This document shows positions 49,411 to 59,476 of a stretch of 64,000 bases of DNA, piece by piece. Under the pieces are notes generated by a model. That model searched no databases, was not told the DNA's origin, and worked only from the letters and a program-made list of their open reading frames with translations. Every line of letters starts with the position of its first letter. Position 1 is the first letter of the stretch. Source of the DNA: Leishmania mexicana MHOM/GT/2001/U1103 (lineage: Eukaryota > Euglenozoa > Kinetoplastea > Trypanosomatida > Trypanosomatidae); contig NC_018337.1 of assembly GCF_000234665.1 (NCBI RefSeq), positions 458,222-522,221 of the forward strand, written 5' to 3'. A program made the position numbers and the translations under genes.

Positions 49411-51381
49411 TTATATATGTACACCGTCACGTGCTCGGTGAAGCAGCTGGCAACTCTTTAGTCGCTGCAGGAGGTCATCGAGTGTTCCAGATCCCTCCAG
49501 GATGTCCTCGTGCGCATCGTGTGGCAAAGAAGTCGCTGCCGAGTCGGCTCCGACACTGGCGGCTAGACTTGTGTTGTGCATGCACCAGTGCAGCTGCACA
49601 TTTCGGTTTACTACCAAGACAGTCAGCTGCCACAGAACTGGCCCGTGGAGTAGGGATTCCGCTGCTATGCCGATCGCAAGAGCAGCCCCGCGCTCTGCCG
49701 CCTTCTTGCCGTAAACTCGATAGACTAACGCCGACCTCCACTCGTACTGTGGCGATCGCCGCACCTCTTGCACAGGGGGCAGACGTGTCACGTGAGTCCC
49801 GGTGAAAGTGAGCCCCGGTGAACCTGCGCGCTGCTCGATCTTGGAGGGCAGCTGATGTGCCGCCACCGCCTGCGTTACAGCCGAGTGCACGTGCGCGCAC
49901 CAACTGCGGTGCACGAGAAACGACAGAAACAAAAAGGCGCTGGTCTTCAAAAATGTCACATGTGCCGTGCTCTGCCCGCCGCTGCTGTTCTCCCCGGTGG
50001 ACGCATTGGCATCGGCTACAGCAGCGGGCTTCGCAAGCGGCGTCGAGGGAAGCGAGAAGAGGGGGTGAAAGATGCCGTCCGTTATCCACGCCGACTCCTC
50101 CTCGTACAAGAACGTCTCTGAGACACAGGACGCCGTTGATGGCGTAGGCGGTGGGCTTGCATCGCTCCTTCCAATGGTCGGTGTCCATCCTTCAAAGGCA
50201 TCAGCGGAAACGACGGCGTAGCGAACGGGAGCGGTTTGCGCTCTTGACGCCTCGGTAGTAGTCGAAAGCCGCTCGCATAGCACAGCGCCCGCTACAATGG
50301 CTGCGCTGGCTGCACTCACTGCCTTCCCCTCTTGTGTGACTCCCCCCTGCGCTTCTTCCCTTGCCCGCTTCGCTCCTCGCGTGCCCATTAGCGCAGGGGG
50401 GCCTGCAGAAGGCGTGAGGACGTACAGAGTCGCACTGTTTTCGTCTTCAACAGAAGCAGATGGAGGAGCTGTAATTTGGCCAGGGGTCGCTCGCACGCGA
50501 GAAGCAACACAGTCTGCCACAACCTGCGGCAGAACGGAGACCACAACTGCTTCAGGGAACAGGCGTGGCGTAGAAGTAGCCGCCGGCTCTTTCGCCTTGT
50601 GGAGACACTTGCGCCACGGGAGCAGCTGCACGCCGCGGTACTGCGCCAGCGTGAATCGTGCAGCAGAGGTGCTGGCGGAGGCTTGGAGTGTCAGCACCAG
50701 CTGCGCCACCGCACGGAGCAGCACTGGCGAGGGAAAGATTAACTGAGACGATGGCAGGGGAGTCTGTGGCGAGTCCTTGAGCAATGAGCCAACTGTCTGC
50801 TCCGCTGCAACACCAGGTGGTGCCGCTGCCGTGGCACCCATGTGCTTGTTACAGCGGTGGTCCTCGTAATCGTGACGGTAGGTGCGTTGTGCCAACAGCG
50901 ATCCACTGGGGACGAGTCCACTGAGCAGTGCCGATGTCGTTGCTGCCCCCTCACCCGACCTCATCGCCGGCGCGGTGGAAGACCAGCGATGCGCTGTTGC
51001 TCGCCTCTCTGCTTGCACCAGCGCTGCTCGTCGGGCAGCCTCGAAGCACTCGATGGATGGAAAGGGCTGTGGTGGCTGCGCACTCATGCACACGTGCGGC
51101 AGCAAGGGGTTCACGTCGTTGCCTACCCTTTCGCACCGCGCAGCAGCATTGCTGCTAGTGGTACGTTCACTCACGCTTGGCACCAGGTTTGGCGGCGGCG
51201 TGACAAAGCGCAGCTGCTCGGCGGCGCGGGTGTAGACGCTCTGCTCGGAGATGGAAGCAAAGCTGTGCGGCAGTGCGCCAACGTGGTACAGTCCATCGCA
51301 TTGTGTGGAAAGGCAAATGTACGGTGACGCCGCCGTCGAAGGAGGCGCCAACGCGTTTTGCCGCTCACTTGCAGCGCTCAT
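49411..51381 (-). CDS. Hypothetical protein of unknown function
   Basis: The frame is open to 51474, but that codon is GTG; the first ATG is at 51381-51379 (MSAASERQNALAPPS), giving 656 residues. Composition is Ala/Ser/Thr-rich with scattered ordered segments: SPVLLRAVAQLVLTLQASAS and QYRGVQLLPWRKCLHK near the middle, FLFLSFLVHRSWCAHVHSAV further on, and a C-terminal part with alternating hydrophobics (VLWQLTVLVVNRNVQLHWCM) that looks like a beta-rich fold. The FLFLSFLV stretch is too short and too close to charged sequence to call a membrane span with confidence. The protein ends with a Leu-rich helix (LDDLLQRLKSCQLLHRARDG). No catalytic motif or named family is recognised. Third-position GC bias and length argue that it is a true gene. 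Confidence 0.8.
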   Translation of the reverse strand: MSAASERQNALAPPSTAASPYICLSTQCDGLYHVGALPHSFASISEQSVYTRAAEQLRFVTPPPNLVPSVSERTTSSNAAARCERVGNDVNPLLPHVCMSAQPPQPFPSIECFEAARRAALVQAERRATAHRWSSTAPAMRSGEGAATTSALLSGLVPSGSLLAQRTYRHDYEDHRCNKHMGATAAAPPGVAAEQTVGSLLKDSPQTPLPSSQLIFPSPVLLRAVAQLVLTLQASASTSAARFTLAQYRGVQLLPWRKCLHKAKEPAATSTPRLFPEAVVVSVLPQVVADCVASRVRATPGQITAPPSASVEDENSATLYVLTPSAGPPALMGTRGAKRAREEAQGGVTQEGKAVSAASAAIVAGAVLCERLSTTTEASRAQTAPVRYAVVSADAFEGWTPTIGRSDASPPPTPSTASCVSETFLYEEESAWITDGIFHPLFSLPSTPLAKPAAVADANASTGENSSGGQSTAHVTFLKTSAFLFLSFLVHRSWCAHVHSAVTQAVAAHQLPSKIEQRAGSPGLTFTGTHVTRLPPVQEVRRSPQYEWRSALVYRVYGKKAAERGAALAIGIAAESLLHGPVLWQLTVLVVNRNVQLHWCMHNTSLAASVGADSAATSLPHDAHEDILEGSGTLDDLLQRLKSCQLLHRARDGVHI

Positions 51382-52294
51382 GTTTGACCAGTACGACTTT
51401 GTCCAGTCCGTGTGCACGTATGTGTCTGTGTCTTGAGAGAGGGAGAGCCCGTACGTTGGCCTTCGCACGCGCACGCAAAAGTCTCACGATAAAGGGAAAG
51501 GAATGGGGGGGGGAATGAGCGTGAGATGCAGCAGGAAAGGACATTAAGCCATCATCACCTGCCCGTCATGCACACACACACACGCATACATGCATGCATA
51601 CATACCCATACAGGTACATACATCTTCTGTCTCTCCACCACCAATGCGTGGTGGCAAAGGGCAAGGAGAGAGAAGCTGGCTACTATGCAGCGCTACCAGG
51701 ATATTAGTACCCGCGCTTTTGTTATAGAGAGAGTGCAGATAGCTGACGGTATTACTCTCCTCCGCATGCCAAGAAAATGGCGTAAGTGCGACTCATGTCA
51801 GGCGCCTCTTGACGCTCTCTTGTCCCGCCTTGTGCCGGATTCGTTGTCGAGACTGTGTCGTCATCTGTTCTGAGCCGCGCCGGACCTTTCTTTGTCTCCC
51901 TTTCCGTTCTTACCGAAATGCCGTGGGGAGTAGCTTGCCAGGACAGATGGGGTGGTCGTGGCCATCATCGTGGTGGAAGCTGGCGATGATCAATGTGACG
52001 ACAGGAATGCGCCAAAGTTGGCTGCTTTTCGTTTCGTGTGCACATTAATGCGGGAGACGGAGCACCTACACACGCATGTACACGCACCGGCGTAGTGGCG
52101 TCAGCGTAGTGCCACGGGTATTCTGGGGGAGGAGGAGGGGGGGGTGAAGCTGCTACAGGCAGCGGCGGCGATCTGTCAGCCGGTTATTTTAGAAAAGAAA
52201 ACCGGCGAAAAGAGGAGGTTCAGCATCCAACCACGCGCCTGCGTGAGTCTGTCATTTTTTCCGACTGCCATGCGCCGTGGCATTCTTGTCATCG
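51382..52294. other. Intergenic: leader of the unknown gene and 3' UTR of the helicase gene
   Basis: No supportable gene. There are CA/TACA-rich runs at 51571-51625 and a G run at 52125-52145. A plus-strand frame at 51526-51873 has no coding character. Confidence 0.6.
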
Positions 52295-55200
52295 TCATCG
52301 TCGTCGTCCATCGACAGGATTGGAGTTGGGAAGGTCTTCGTCATCGTCATCATCGCCGTCAACACTATCGTCTAGGTCTAGCAGCGCATCCTCTCCAGCC
52401 ACAGCGGCCGCCCTGCCATTGCCAAAGTCGCCGTGCCGAAGGTGCACAAGAGGGTCGACAATAGAGCCCATGTCGACTAGCTGCCATGGAGACTGCTGTC
52501 GCCCTGCCGCTGCGCTGCCCGCTGTGTCCGGTGACGTCGCAGCCGCCATTTCCAGAACTGGCGCCTTCAGGAGTCTCCGGCACACCGCCGTCACGGTCTC
52601 TAGTGCGGAGTTGTGTCGAGGGTCTTGCGGGTTGTTGTACTTTCCTCGCAAGCACTCGAACAAGGACTGGCGGAGCTGCGTGACAAGGGCGTAGGTGGCG
52701 CGGTCGATGTGCAGCGCGATCCAGCCGTCCACGACGCAGATCGACAACTCCGCATTGTACTCCGTCGTCGACTCAGACGCGCCAAAGAGCAGCAACGCCC
52801 AGAGACTGACAGCAGACAGGCTGGTAAGGAAGTCCCGTCGCGGCTCCCTCAACCCAAAGACGTCCTGAAAGACGTAAAAGAGCGCCGGGACCGGCCGGAC
52901 CGGAGACGTGCTCGACGTCGCAGAATCTTCGGTGGCCGCACGCGAGTCTCGCCGAAATTGACTCAGCACTTCATCTCGGTCGGGCACCTCGTTGCCGCAG
53001 GACCCGTCAACGCGCCGACACACACTATCTTTCGCAGGCTTGATGCTGGTGAAGTGTTTGGTCCGTAGTTCCACCTTGCGCGCGGCACGCAGGCGCTGCA
53101 TAGAGGAGAGTGCCTTCGAAGGCGGCCGCAGCAGTGCCACGTTCGGGAAGAGCGCAGCACAGACGCACGCCTTCACCAACGCGACATCGAAGCTGTGGCG
53201 GGAGAGAGCGTTCGTATCGACGCAGAGCGTTCCGGGGTAGGAAAGTGGCGCCGGCTCAGACACCGGCGCACCCTGGGCACTTGAGTCTACAGCGCTGACA
53301 ACCGCCTTTCCACCTTCCGAGTGTATCGCTATATCCTCGACTGCGCCGCCATCATTGCCAAGGTGCCCGTGTTCAGGCCACGACACGGCATCGGCGTCGT
53401 CGACTCTTTCAGGGTCCCCTCCGAACTCGTCCTGCGGGCTGATGAGCCCGGCGTGACGCAAGATGTCGCGGTACTGCGCCTTGCCTCCTAAGGGCGCGAG
53501 GTTTCCCGTGTGGAGCAAGTTAAACGTCGCAAAGTCATCCTTTTCACCGTTGGCACAGAACGCGTTGTACGCGTTCAGGAAGCTGATGTGGTCGCTCTGA
53601 GAGCCACAAGACAGCAGATAGCGCTTCTTGCGCGCCTCGGCCGCAACGTCGCGGCTCGTTGCATACGGGCAGACGTCCGTGCACGCAGCCACCGTCAGAA
53701 CTGAATCCAGGCAGCGCAGCACGGCACCGACGATAATCATCTTGCCAATGCGCGGGTCACAGGGCAGCAACGCCAGGTACTCCCCCAGCGGGGTAAGCCT
53801 GTCCTCCGTTCCGACAGCACCAATGCCGCGAAGCACCTCCATGGACGCGTCCACATTGGTGCTCGAGGGGGGCTCGAGAAACGTCTGCAGCGTTTCCTTT
53901 GGATTTGGGTGCCCGAGAGAGAGCAGCTTCAACAGCACCTGCATCAGCGGTACGCGGTGAATGTCCGCTTCTGGAAACGCCGGCAGCGAGTCCCACAGCT
54001 CCTTTGTGAAGAGGCGGTAGCACACGCCTCCTTGCGTCCGCCCGGCACGGCCCTTGCGCTGGGTGCAGTTGGCTTGGCTCGCGTAGCCCAGAGTAAGCTG
54101 CGTCGAGAACACGGGCGTGGGGACAACGGCGTCGCCGCTGCTGTCGCCTCCTGACCCACACTTTACCGCGACTTTGTCCAGCGGGACATACGCGAAGGTT
54201 GGGCTCCTCGACGACGAAGAGCCACCCGTGCCTGTGGTGACATGCTGGTATGCGGCCGTGGGGCGACTTTCCCAGGTGGTTGTCTTGATAAGGCCCGTGT
54301 CGATGACAACCGCCGCATCGTCGATGGTGATGCCGCTTTCGGCGATGTTCGTCGCCAGCACCACCTTCACGGTACCGGACGGTGCCGGCATGAAGCACTC
54401 TCGTTGCTTCGCGCTGTCGACAGTGGAATGAAGGAGAATGATGTGAAAGAGGCTGTCCGCGGCGGGAAGCGCGTACGGCCCGTGGTACTCCTTGATCGCA
54501 GCCATCGCAGACGTCAGCTCCTTCCACCCAGGAAGAAACACCAGGATTGACTTTCCCTCCGTGTTATTCTGAAGGTCAACCTGCACCGCGCGGTGGACAA
54601 GGTAGGCGACGAGGTTGTAGTCGGTCTTGAGAAACTTGCGCCTGTTGACGCGTCGCGATGCGGTTGTCGGTGACTTCGCCAGCGTGACGGACTTCGTCGG
54701 CGTCTTTTCCTGCTGCCCCTGCTCCCCAGACGACACGGCGTCGAAGGCGGGCGAGTAAAATTGTGCAGTTGCTGCCTCAGAGGCGATGTCCTCCAGGTAG
54801 TGGATTGTCACCGGGTACACTGCCCCCTCTACCTGCACCACGGGCGTGTCCGCGCCGAAGTAGCGGGCGAACACGTCGGCTTGCATCGTCGCACTCATAA
54901 GCACCACGCGAAGGCGAGGGTTTCGTGTCAGCAGCTGCTTCACGAGAGCAAGAATAACATCACAGTTGATGTCACGCTCGTGCACTTCGTCGATGATGAG
55001 GTGTGAGACGTGCTCCAGGTCGGGGTGGGTGGAGAAGATCTGCAGCAGCACACCTGTTGTGCAAACTGTGATGTGTCGCCCTGGACGTGAGTCCAGCCGA
55101 ACCGCGTACCCGACATCCTTCCCCACCGTGCTGAGACGCTCCTGCGCGATGCGCTCGGCAACGCTGAAGGCGCTCAGTCGACGGGGTTGCGTGACAAGGA

Positions 55201-57733
55201 TGTTGCAAGATCCGCCACGGCCGTGCTCGATCTCGTAATCCAAGATGTACTGCGGCACCTGCGTTGTCTTGCCGCACCCTGTGGTGCCGCACACGACAGC
55301 GACACGGTGGCGCTGAACGGCGTCCAGCACCTGAGCCTTCACCGCCGCCATCGCCAGCGTGGAGCGACGGGGATGGAACTGGGCGAGGTAGACAGGGTCT
55401 CGACGGAGGTCGAGCATGTCGTGCAACATCTGCGCAGCATACGACGCATCCGTGGCAAAGGCGCGCTCGCTGAGATGCAACAGGGTCCGCTCATTCATGC
55501 CGCGCGCTCGGTCACTGCAGTCGTCTGCAGAGTCAGATCCGTCATCGGACCCCCTCCTCTCTGTTGCGCTCTCTGTAGCTGCATTGGCTGCTGCGGCTGC
55601 CTGTTGCTCTGTCACTGGCCATAGCTGGGTCTGCAGCTCAGCCACCAGCTCTGCGGGCAGCGCCGCGGACGGGATGGACTCGGGTGAGATAGACGGATGC
55701 GCATTCACAAACGCCTGCACCGCCTGAATTCGTTTATCGTACAGCATCAGGTCTGTCATCGCGGCCTCCATCGCGGCGCGCTCGGCCTCGAAGCGGTTGA
55801 TGCCAGTGCCGTCGCAACTGAGGCCGTTGAGAGTTAGGTGGCAACGATATATGGTAGTGCTGGTGCTGCCGCTCGTCGTGCTTGATTCCTTCGTGAATGT
55901 CGTTTGCGGCGTCAGGCTGGCCTTGCCGAACAGCAGATGATGGTACTGAACCAACTTGCGATAGGCCGGCTGCATCTGCTGCAGGATCGACTCTAGCGGG
56001 GCACTCGGGTGGTGAGAGACATCCTTCTTGCTCCGGGTGCCCTTTTGTGCGCCTCTACGTCGCGAACGTCCTGTGCCATCCGCCCCCTGTCGCCCCTCTG
56101 CATCCTCCTGCAGCAGCCGCAGAATGCAGAGCGCGTGGGCGGCGCACTGTCGCTTCGCTGTCTTCGTGTTCTTTGCCACTCCTGTCGCCGCCAGACCTGT
56201 TTGAGGATCAAGTGTGAGGGTCGCCACAAAAACCGTCCCGTCGAGATGCGCCACCTTCATCAAGGTCGAGGCATCGCGGATGCTCCCGTTCAGATCATGC
56301 AACGCCGTCGGGCGGCAGTAGCGTTTCGGGTGACGGCGTAGCAGCTCTGTCGCGCGGTCCGCGACGGGGTGGCCACTTCGCGGCACTTCCTCGCGCGTGC
56401 AGGCCTCCTGCTTCACGTGGGCGGCGACGGCCTGCACGTATGCAGAACTCGCGTCCACGTACTCATCCCACAAGCGATAGTCATGGGGTTTCGGAGTTTT
56501 GGGCCGAGGAGGCAGCGCTCTCTCTTCCAGGGGAGGAGGGGCTGGGAAGACGCCTGTCCGTGACGACAATGGTGTCTTTCTGATGCTCATGTAATGATCC
56601 AGGAGCTGCTCTGCATGCATGAAGCACAACGCTCGCGCTACTTTGGCCTTCTTTGACTGCCCAATGGCGAACACCTCCTTTTCCGCCGCGTCTTCACCGT
56701 GGCAGCGGCCGTTCAGAGGAAGCTCGAGCACGCACCGCCAGAGCTGTGAGTGCGGAACGTGGTGCATCGACGGTTCTGGCATGACAAACTCCGCATCGGG
56801 GTCGGCCTGTTGGTGATCGCTGCGGAGCATCGCTACGACTCGCTCCTCTGCTCCCCTGTCCACTGCTAGCGAGGATACACCTGCGGCGTCTGCGAGGTTG
56901 CCGCCCGGGAGTGATTGCATTTGTGAAGCCGACGGCTTCCGTGACCTCCCCCTTCGATCCAACTGCGGCTGCACCGTTGGCGCTTTCTGCCTGCGTATAG
57001 CACACGAAGTGCTCTGTTGAGCCTGCGGATCGCCACTGCTGTGCGCTTCTGCGCTTCTGTGCGGGGGCATCTGCTGAGAATTGCTGGCTCGAAACGGCTC
57101 GCTCGCTGCGGCGCTGTTGTGAAGGAAGTTACCACTGCCAGGACGCGGCACGGGGGTGGGCGAGCCAGGCACTGCAGCCGCTTCGGATTCGGTAGATGAG
57201 AACGGCATTGGTAATGAGCGCGGAGCACGCTGTGTCGAGGACGTCGGCCGTGTTGGCTGCTGACCTTGTGTGTCGGATGACTCGACAGTGCCCAGGCGGT
57301 GCAGCAGGGATGCTAAGGAAGCCGCTCGACTTGCTGGGGGCTTTGTGGAAAGAGAGGCGACCGCCTTAGCAGGTAATGACGTCGATGTCTTCGCACGGCA
57401 ACGCGCGACGCGGCGAGGCTGGGGCGATGTCCGCGAACCAATGAGACCGCATTCTTGGCTTCTGTAGCGCGGCGCAGTCGATGATACGGAAGGAGATAAA
57501 GGTCTGCTGCTGACCGACTCGTGCGCCGTTCCAGCACCACCGCTGGTTACATGACGAGTAGAGGTTGCCAACGTCAACGGTGCGCAGGTGCCACAGTCCC
57601 ACTGCCGGGCGTGGCTGACCTGCACATGCCATGGTCGCGAGCGCAGACACAGCAGTGAGCCACGCACCGCCGAGACAGCCGCGGCGGCGCTGGGGTCATG
57701 GCTTCGGATTAAGCAGTGCGGAAACGCGCGCAT
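52295..57733 (-). CDS. DEAH/RHA-family RNA helicase with dsRBD-like modules, probably mitochondrial
   Basis: The frame opens at 57844 with TTG; the first ATG is at 57733-57731 (MRAFPHCLIRSHD), giving 1812 residues. The N-terminus is basic and Ser/Ala-rich, suggesting mitochondrial import. Three dsRNA-binding-like segments lie at about 324-380, 490-541 and 581-668; the clearest are FVATLTLDPQTGLAATGVAK and YRCHLTLNGLSCDGTGINRF, each leading into an Ala-rich helix. The helicase core follows: GTTGCGKTTQVPQY (816 onward), TQPRRLSAFSVAERIAQE, DEVHERDINCD (915 onward), MSATMQADVFARYFG, LVFLPGWKEL, ATNIAESGITIDD and TQRKGRAGR. HA2 and OB-fold regions end in an acidic tail (DGDDDDDEDL). The architecture is that of DHX9/DHX36-type helicases and resembles trypanosome REH2, the large mitochondrial RNA-editing-associated RHA helicase; I cannot show orthology. 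It should unwind or remodel structured RNA. Confidence 0.93.
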   Translation of the reverse strand: MRAFPHCLIRSHDPSAAAAVSAVRGSLLCLRSRPWHVQVSHARQWDCGTCAPLTLATSTRHVTSGGAGTAHESVSSRPLSPSVSSTAPRYRSQECGLIGSRTSPQPRRVARCRAKTSTSLPAKAVASLSTKPPASRAASLASLLHRLGTVESSDTQGQQPTRPTSSTQRAPRSLPMPFSSTESEAAAVPGSPTPVPRPGSGNFLHNSAAASEPFRASNSQQMPPHRSAEAHSSGDPQAQQSTSCAIRRQKAPTVQPQLDRRGRSRKPSASQMQSLPGGNLADAAGVSSLAVDRGAEERVVAMLRSDHQQADPDAEFVMPEPSMHHVPHSQLWRCVLELPLNGRCHGEDAAEKEVFAIGQSKKAKVARALCFMHAEQLLDHYMSIRKTPLSSRTGVFPAPPPLEERALPPRPKTPKPHDYRLWDEYVDASSAYVQAVAAHVKQEACTREEVPRSGHPVADRATELLRRHPKRYCRPTALHDLNGSIRDASTLMKVAHLDGTVFVATLTLDPQTGLAATGVAKNTKTAKRQCAAHALCILRLLQEDAEGRQGADGTGRSRRRGAQKGTRSKKDVSHHPSAPLESILQQMQPAYRKLVQYHHLLFGKASLTPQTTFTKESSTTSGSTSTTIYRCHLTLNGLSCDGTGINRFEAERAAMEAAMTDLMLYDKRIQAVQAFVNAHPSISPESIPSAALPAELVAELQTQLWPVTEQQAAAAANAATESATERRGSDDGSDSADDCSDRARGMNERTLLHLSERAFATDASYAAQMLHDMLDLRRDPVYLAQFHPRRSTLAMAAVKAQVLDAVQRHRVAVVCGTTGCGKTTQVPQYILDYEIEHGRGGSCNILVTQPRRLSAFSVAERIAQERLSTVGKDVGYAVRLDSRPGRHITVCTTGVLLQIFSTHPDLEHVSHLIIDEVHERDINCDVILALVKQLLTRNPRLRVVLMSATMQADVFARYFGADTPVVQVEGAVYPVTIHYLEDIASEAATAQFYSPAFDAVSSGEQGQQEKTPTKSVTLAKSPTTASRRVNRRKFLKTDYNLVAYLVHRAVQVDLQNNTEGKSILVFLPGWKELTSAMAAIKEYHGPYALPAADSLFHIILLHSTVDSAKQRECFMPAPSGTVKVVLATNIAESGITIDDAAVVIDTGLIKTTTWESRPTAAYQHVTTGTGGSSSSRSPTFAYVPLDKVAVKCGSGGDSSGDAVVPTPVFSTQLTLGYASQANCTQRKGRAGRTQGGVCYRLFTKELWDSLPAFPEADIHRVPLMQVLLKLLSLGHPNPKETLQTFLEPPSSTNVDASMEVLRGIGAVGTEDRLTPLGEYLALLPCDPRIGKMIIVGAVLRCLDSVLTVAACTDVCPYATSRDVAAEARKKRYLLSCGSQSDHISFLNAYNAFCANGEKDDFATFNLLHTGNLAPLGGKAQYRDILRHAGLISPQDEFGGDPERVDDADAVSWPEHGHLGNDGGAVEDIAIHSEGGKAVVSAVDSSAQGAPVSEPAPLSYPGTLCVDTNALSRHSFDVALVKACVCAALFPNVALLRPPSKALSSMQRLRAARKVELRTKHFTSIKPAKDSVCRRVDGSCGNEVPDRDEVLSQFRRDSRAATEDSATSSTSPVRPVPALFYVFQDVFGLREPRRDFLTSLSAVSLWALLLFGASESTTEYNAELSICVVDGWIALHIDRATYALVTQLRQSLFECLRGKYNNPQDPRHNSALETVTAVCRRLLKAPVLEMAAATSPDTAGSAAAGRQQSPWQLVDMGSIVDPLVHLRHGDFGNGRAAAVAGEDALLDLDDSVDGDDDDDEDLPNSNPVDGRRR

Positions 57734-57788
57734 CGCGGCACGGGAGGAAAGACGAGGGAGCGACAAGCAGAAGGTGTCGCAGGGTGTA

Positions 57789-57840
57789 CTGCCGGGAACC
57801 TGGGGGAAGGAGGAAGTGCGGTGGGAGAGCAACGAAGCGA
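57789..57840 (-). promoter_or_regulatory. Polypyrimidine tract and spliced-leader acceptor of the helicase gene
   Basis: Minus strand: CTCCCACCGCACTTCCTCC then TTCCCCCAG (AG at 57801-57800) and, eleven bases on, CCCGGCAG (AG at 57790-57789). Both precede the ATG at 57733 by 55-66 bases and exclude the TTG-opened upstream part of the frame from the mRNA, supporting the chosen start. Confidence 0.6.
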
Positions 57841-57873
57841 GCAATCACCGCCAATGGCGCCGTTACAGGGGCC

Positions 57874-57894
57874 TCACACACACACACACACACA
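57874..57894. repeat. (CA)n microsatellite
   Basis: About ten CA units just upstream of the helicase acceptor region. On the minus strand this is (TG)n preceding the polypyrimidine tract. Confidence 0.9.
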
Positions 57895-58729
57895 GGAAAA
57901 AGAACAAAGAAGCTCAAGGACGAGATGATGGCCAAAGGTGCGCGTGGGACGTGTGCGTGGATTCTGTTTTCGTGTGTGGTGACGTGCCTCGGTAGATGAG
58001 GTGGTCGGTGGGAGAGACCACTGCAAACGCGAGAGAACGAGCAGCCGTTGCAAGGCGGAAAGCAGGTGGTGGTGGTGGCGGTGGTGGTGAGGATGAGGAG
58101 CCACACACACCAGCAGCGCACATGATACCTTTCACCCCAGCGTGCCTCTCACAAAGCCATGCAACACCGACACCGACAACCGCGGCGGAACAGGTGTGCG
58201 TGCAGGACGGCGAGAGATGACGAGAACATGAACAACCGAGACAACGATGAGGGAGTAGAAAAAGATGAGCGAGAGTGATGCGCGTTCGTGCAAGTGCGCT
58301 GGTCGGTCCGAAGAAGAAAGAAAGCGAGTGTAGCATGAGGACAGTCCTCTGTGTGCCTTGACGCAGGGCACGTGAGGGAAGGGGGGCCCGCTAGCGCACC
58401 ATTCCGTTCGGCACCAGCAACTTCTCCACGTTTCTCGCTTGTCTTTCCTCACCCCCCTCCCCTGTCGCAAAGCCGCAGAGTTGGCACGCCATCGAGGGGT
58501 GCATCTAGAGCTGGTACTGGATGAGGTGTGCATGCGCGGCCCCCTCCCGCACAGCACGTGTGCACGACCGCTGCTTGATTAACTTTGTTTTCCGGTTCTC
58601 CTTACTTGCAAGGGTGTGTGTCGAAGAGGGCACCACGAAAAAAAAAACAAAAGACGTCCGGCGGCACCGGCACGCACACATGAAGAGGCAGCTGTCAGCA
58701 GCACACAAGCCCTTTTGGGTCGCGGTAGA

Positions 58730-59476
58730 CTAAGCAGTCTCACCATCCTTCTTGCACAACGCGTCAAACCGCTGCGCCTCCGTTAGATGCCTCCACCGCT
58801 GCTCGCGGACCGCCATCACACGGCTGCCCAGCATCTTCATTGGCCGCTCCACGTAAGCCCAATCCGGATTGATCATATAACGGTAGTACAGGTAGACACA
58901 CGTCACCAGTGTTGAGAGCACCATGAGAAACACCTTCAGGTTGCGCAGCCGCTCCGCGCTCATGGTGTGGTAAAGTGTGCTGCGCTGCGAGTAGAGACCG
59001 ACGGAAATCGTATCAAAGGTGTGGACGTTGCTGTTCTGCTCATAGTACATGCCACGGTCCTCCTGGTCCTTCAGCACGCGCGCCTGGTTCTGCTCCACAC
59101 GCAGCATGCTGAGCTCGTGCTGACGCTTCAGCTCAAAGAGGACTTTATCACGCGAGAGTATTTCTCGGATAATGGCGTCCCGCGCCTCTAGCCTCTTCGC
59201 CGCCGCGTCGACGCCGGCGTTGGTGGCTTGCGCCCTTTCAGCTGCGCTTGCGGAAACCGCAGCGGTGGCATCCTCGCCTCCGGGAGCAGAGGCCTTACGA
59301 TCCCTGTCGTGAACGGTCTCGTTCTCGGCGGGAGGAAAGGAGGAAGACAGGGAGGTGGAGTGCCGCTGAGATGCGCTCACAGGATGGGATGAGGTGCTGA
59401 TGATGTGAGCAGCAGCCGCAAGACCGCCACAACTGCGTCGCCTCAGCGAGGAGTTGTACAATCGGAACGCTAGCAT
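58730..59476 (-). CDS. Single-span membrane protein, probably mitochondrial
   Basis: First ATG at 59476-59474 (MLAFRLYNSSLRRRSCGG), giving 248 residues; the frame upstream to 59563 opens with GTG. The N-terminus is Arg/Ser-rich without acidic residues, a typical mitochondrial presequence. A charged helical region (about 95-140) with a coiled-coil pattern follows, including AIIREILSRDKVLFELKRQH. A hydrophobic segment, about 180-202 (LKVFLMVLSTLVTCVYLYYR), is a transmembrane helix, with a short charged C-terminal domain (WAYVERPMKMLGSRVMAVRE) after it. The layout resembles inner-membrane assembly or tethering proteins, with a matrix coiled coil and one span, but there is no Cx9C, J-domain or other diagnostic motif, so no function is proposed. 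Neighbours are the helicase and the F-box protein, with no evident functional link. Confidence 0.8.
   Translation of the reverse strand: MLAFRLYNSSLRRRSCGGLAAAAHIISTSSHPVSASQRHSTSLSSSFPPAENETVHDRDRKASAPGGEDATAAVSASAAERAQATNAGVDAAAKRLEARDAIIREILSRDKVLFELKRQHELSMLRVEQNQARVLKDQEDRGMYYEQNSNVHTFDTISVGLYSQRSTLYHTMSAERLRNLKVFLMVLSTLVTCVYLYYRYMINPDWAYVERPMKMLGSRVMAVREQRWRHLTEAQRFDALCKKDGETA

Larger units (their letters stand above)
57734..58729. other. Intergenic: leader of the helicase gene and 3' UTR of 58730 gene
   Basis: Apart from the acceptor region, there is a (CA)n run at 57874-57894, GGT repeats near 58065-58090 and CT-rich minus-strand sequence. No supportable gene. Confidence 0.6.
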
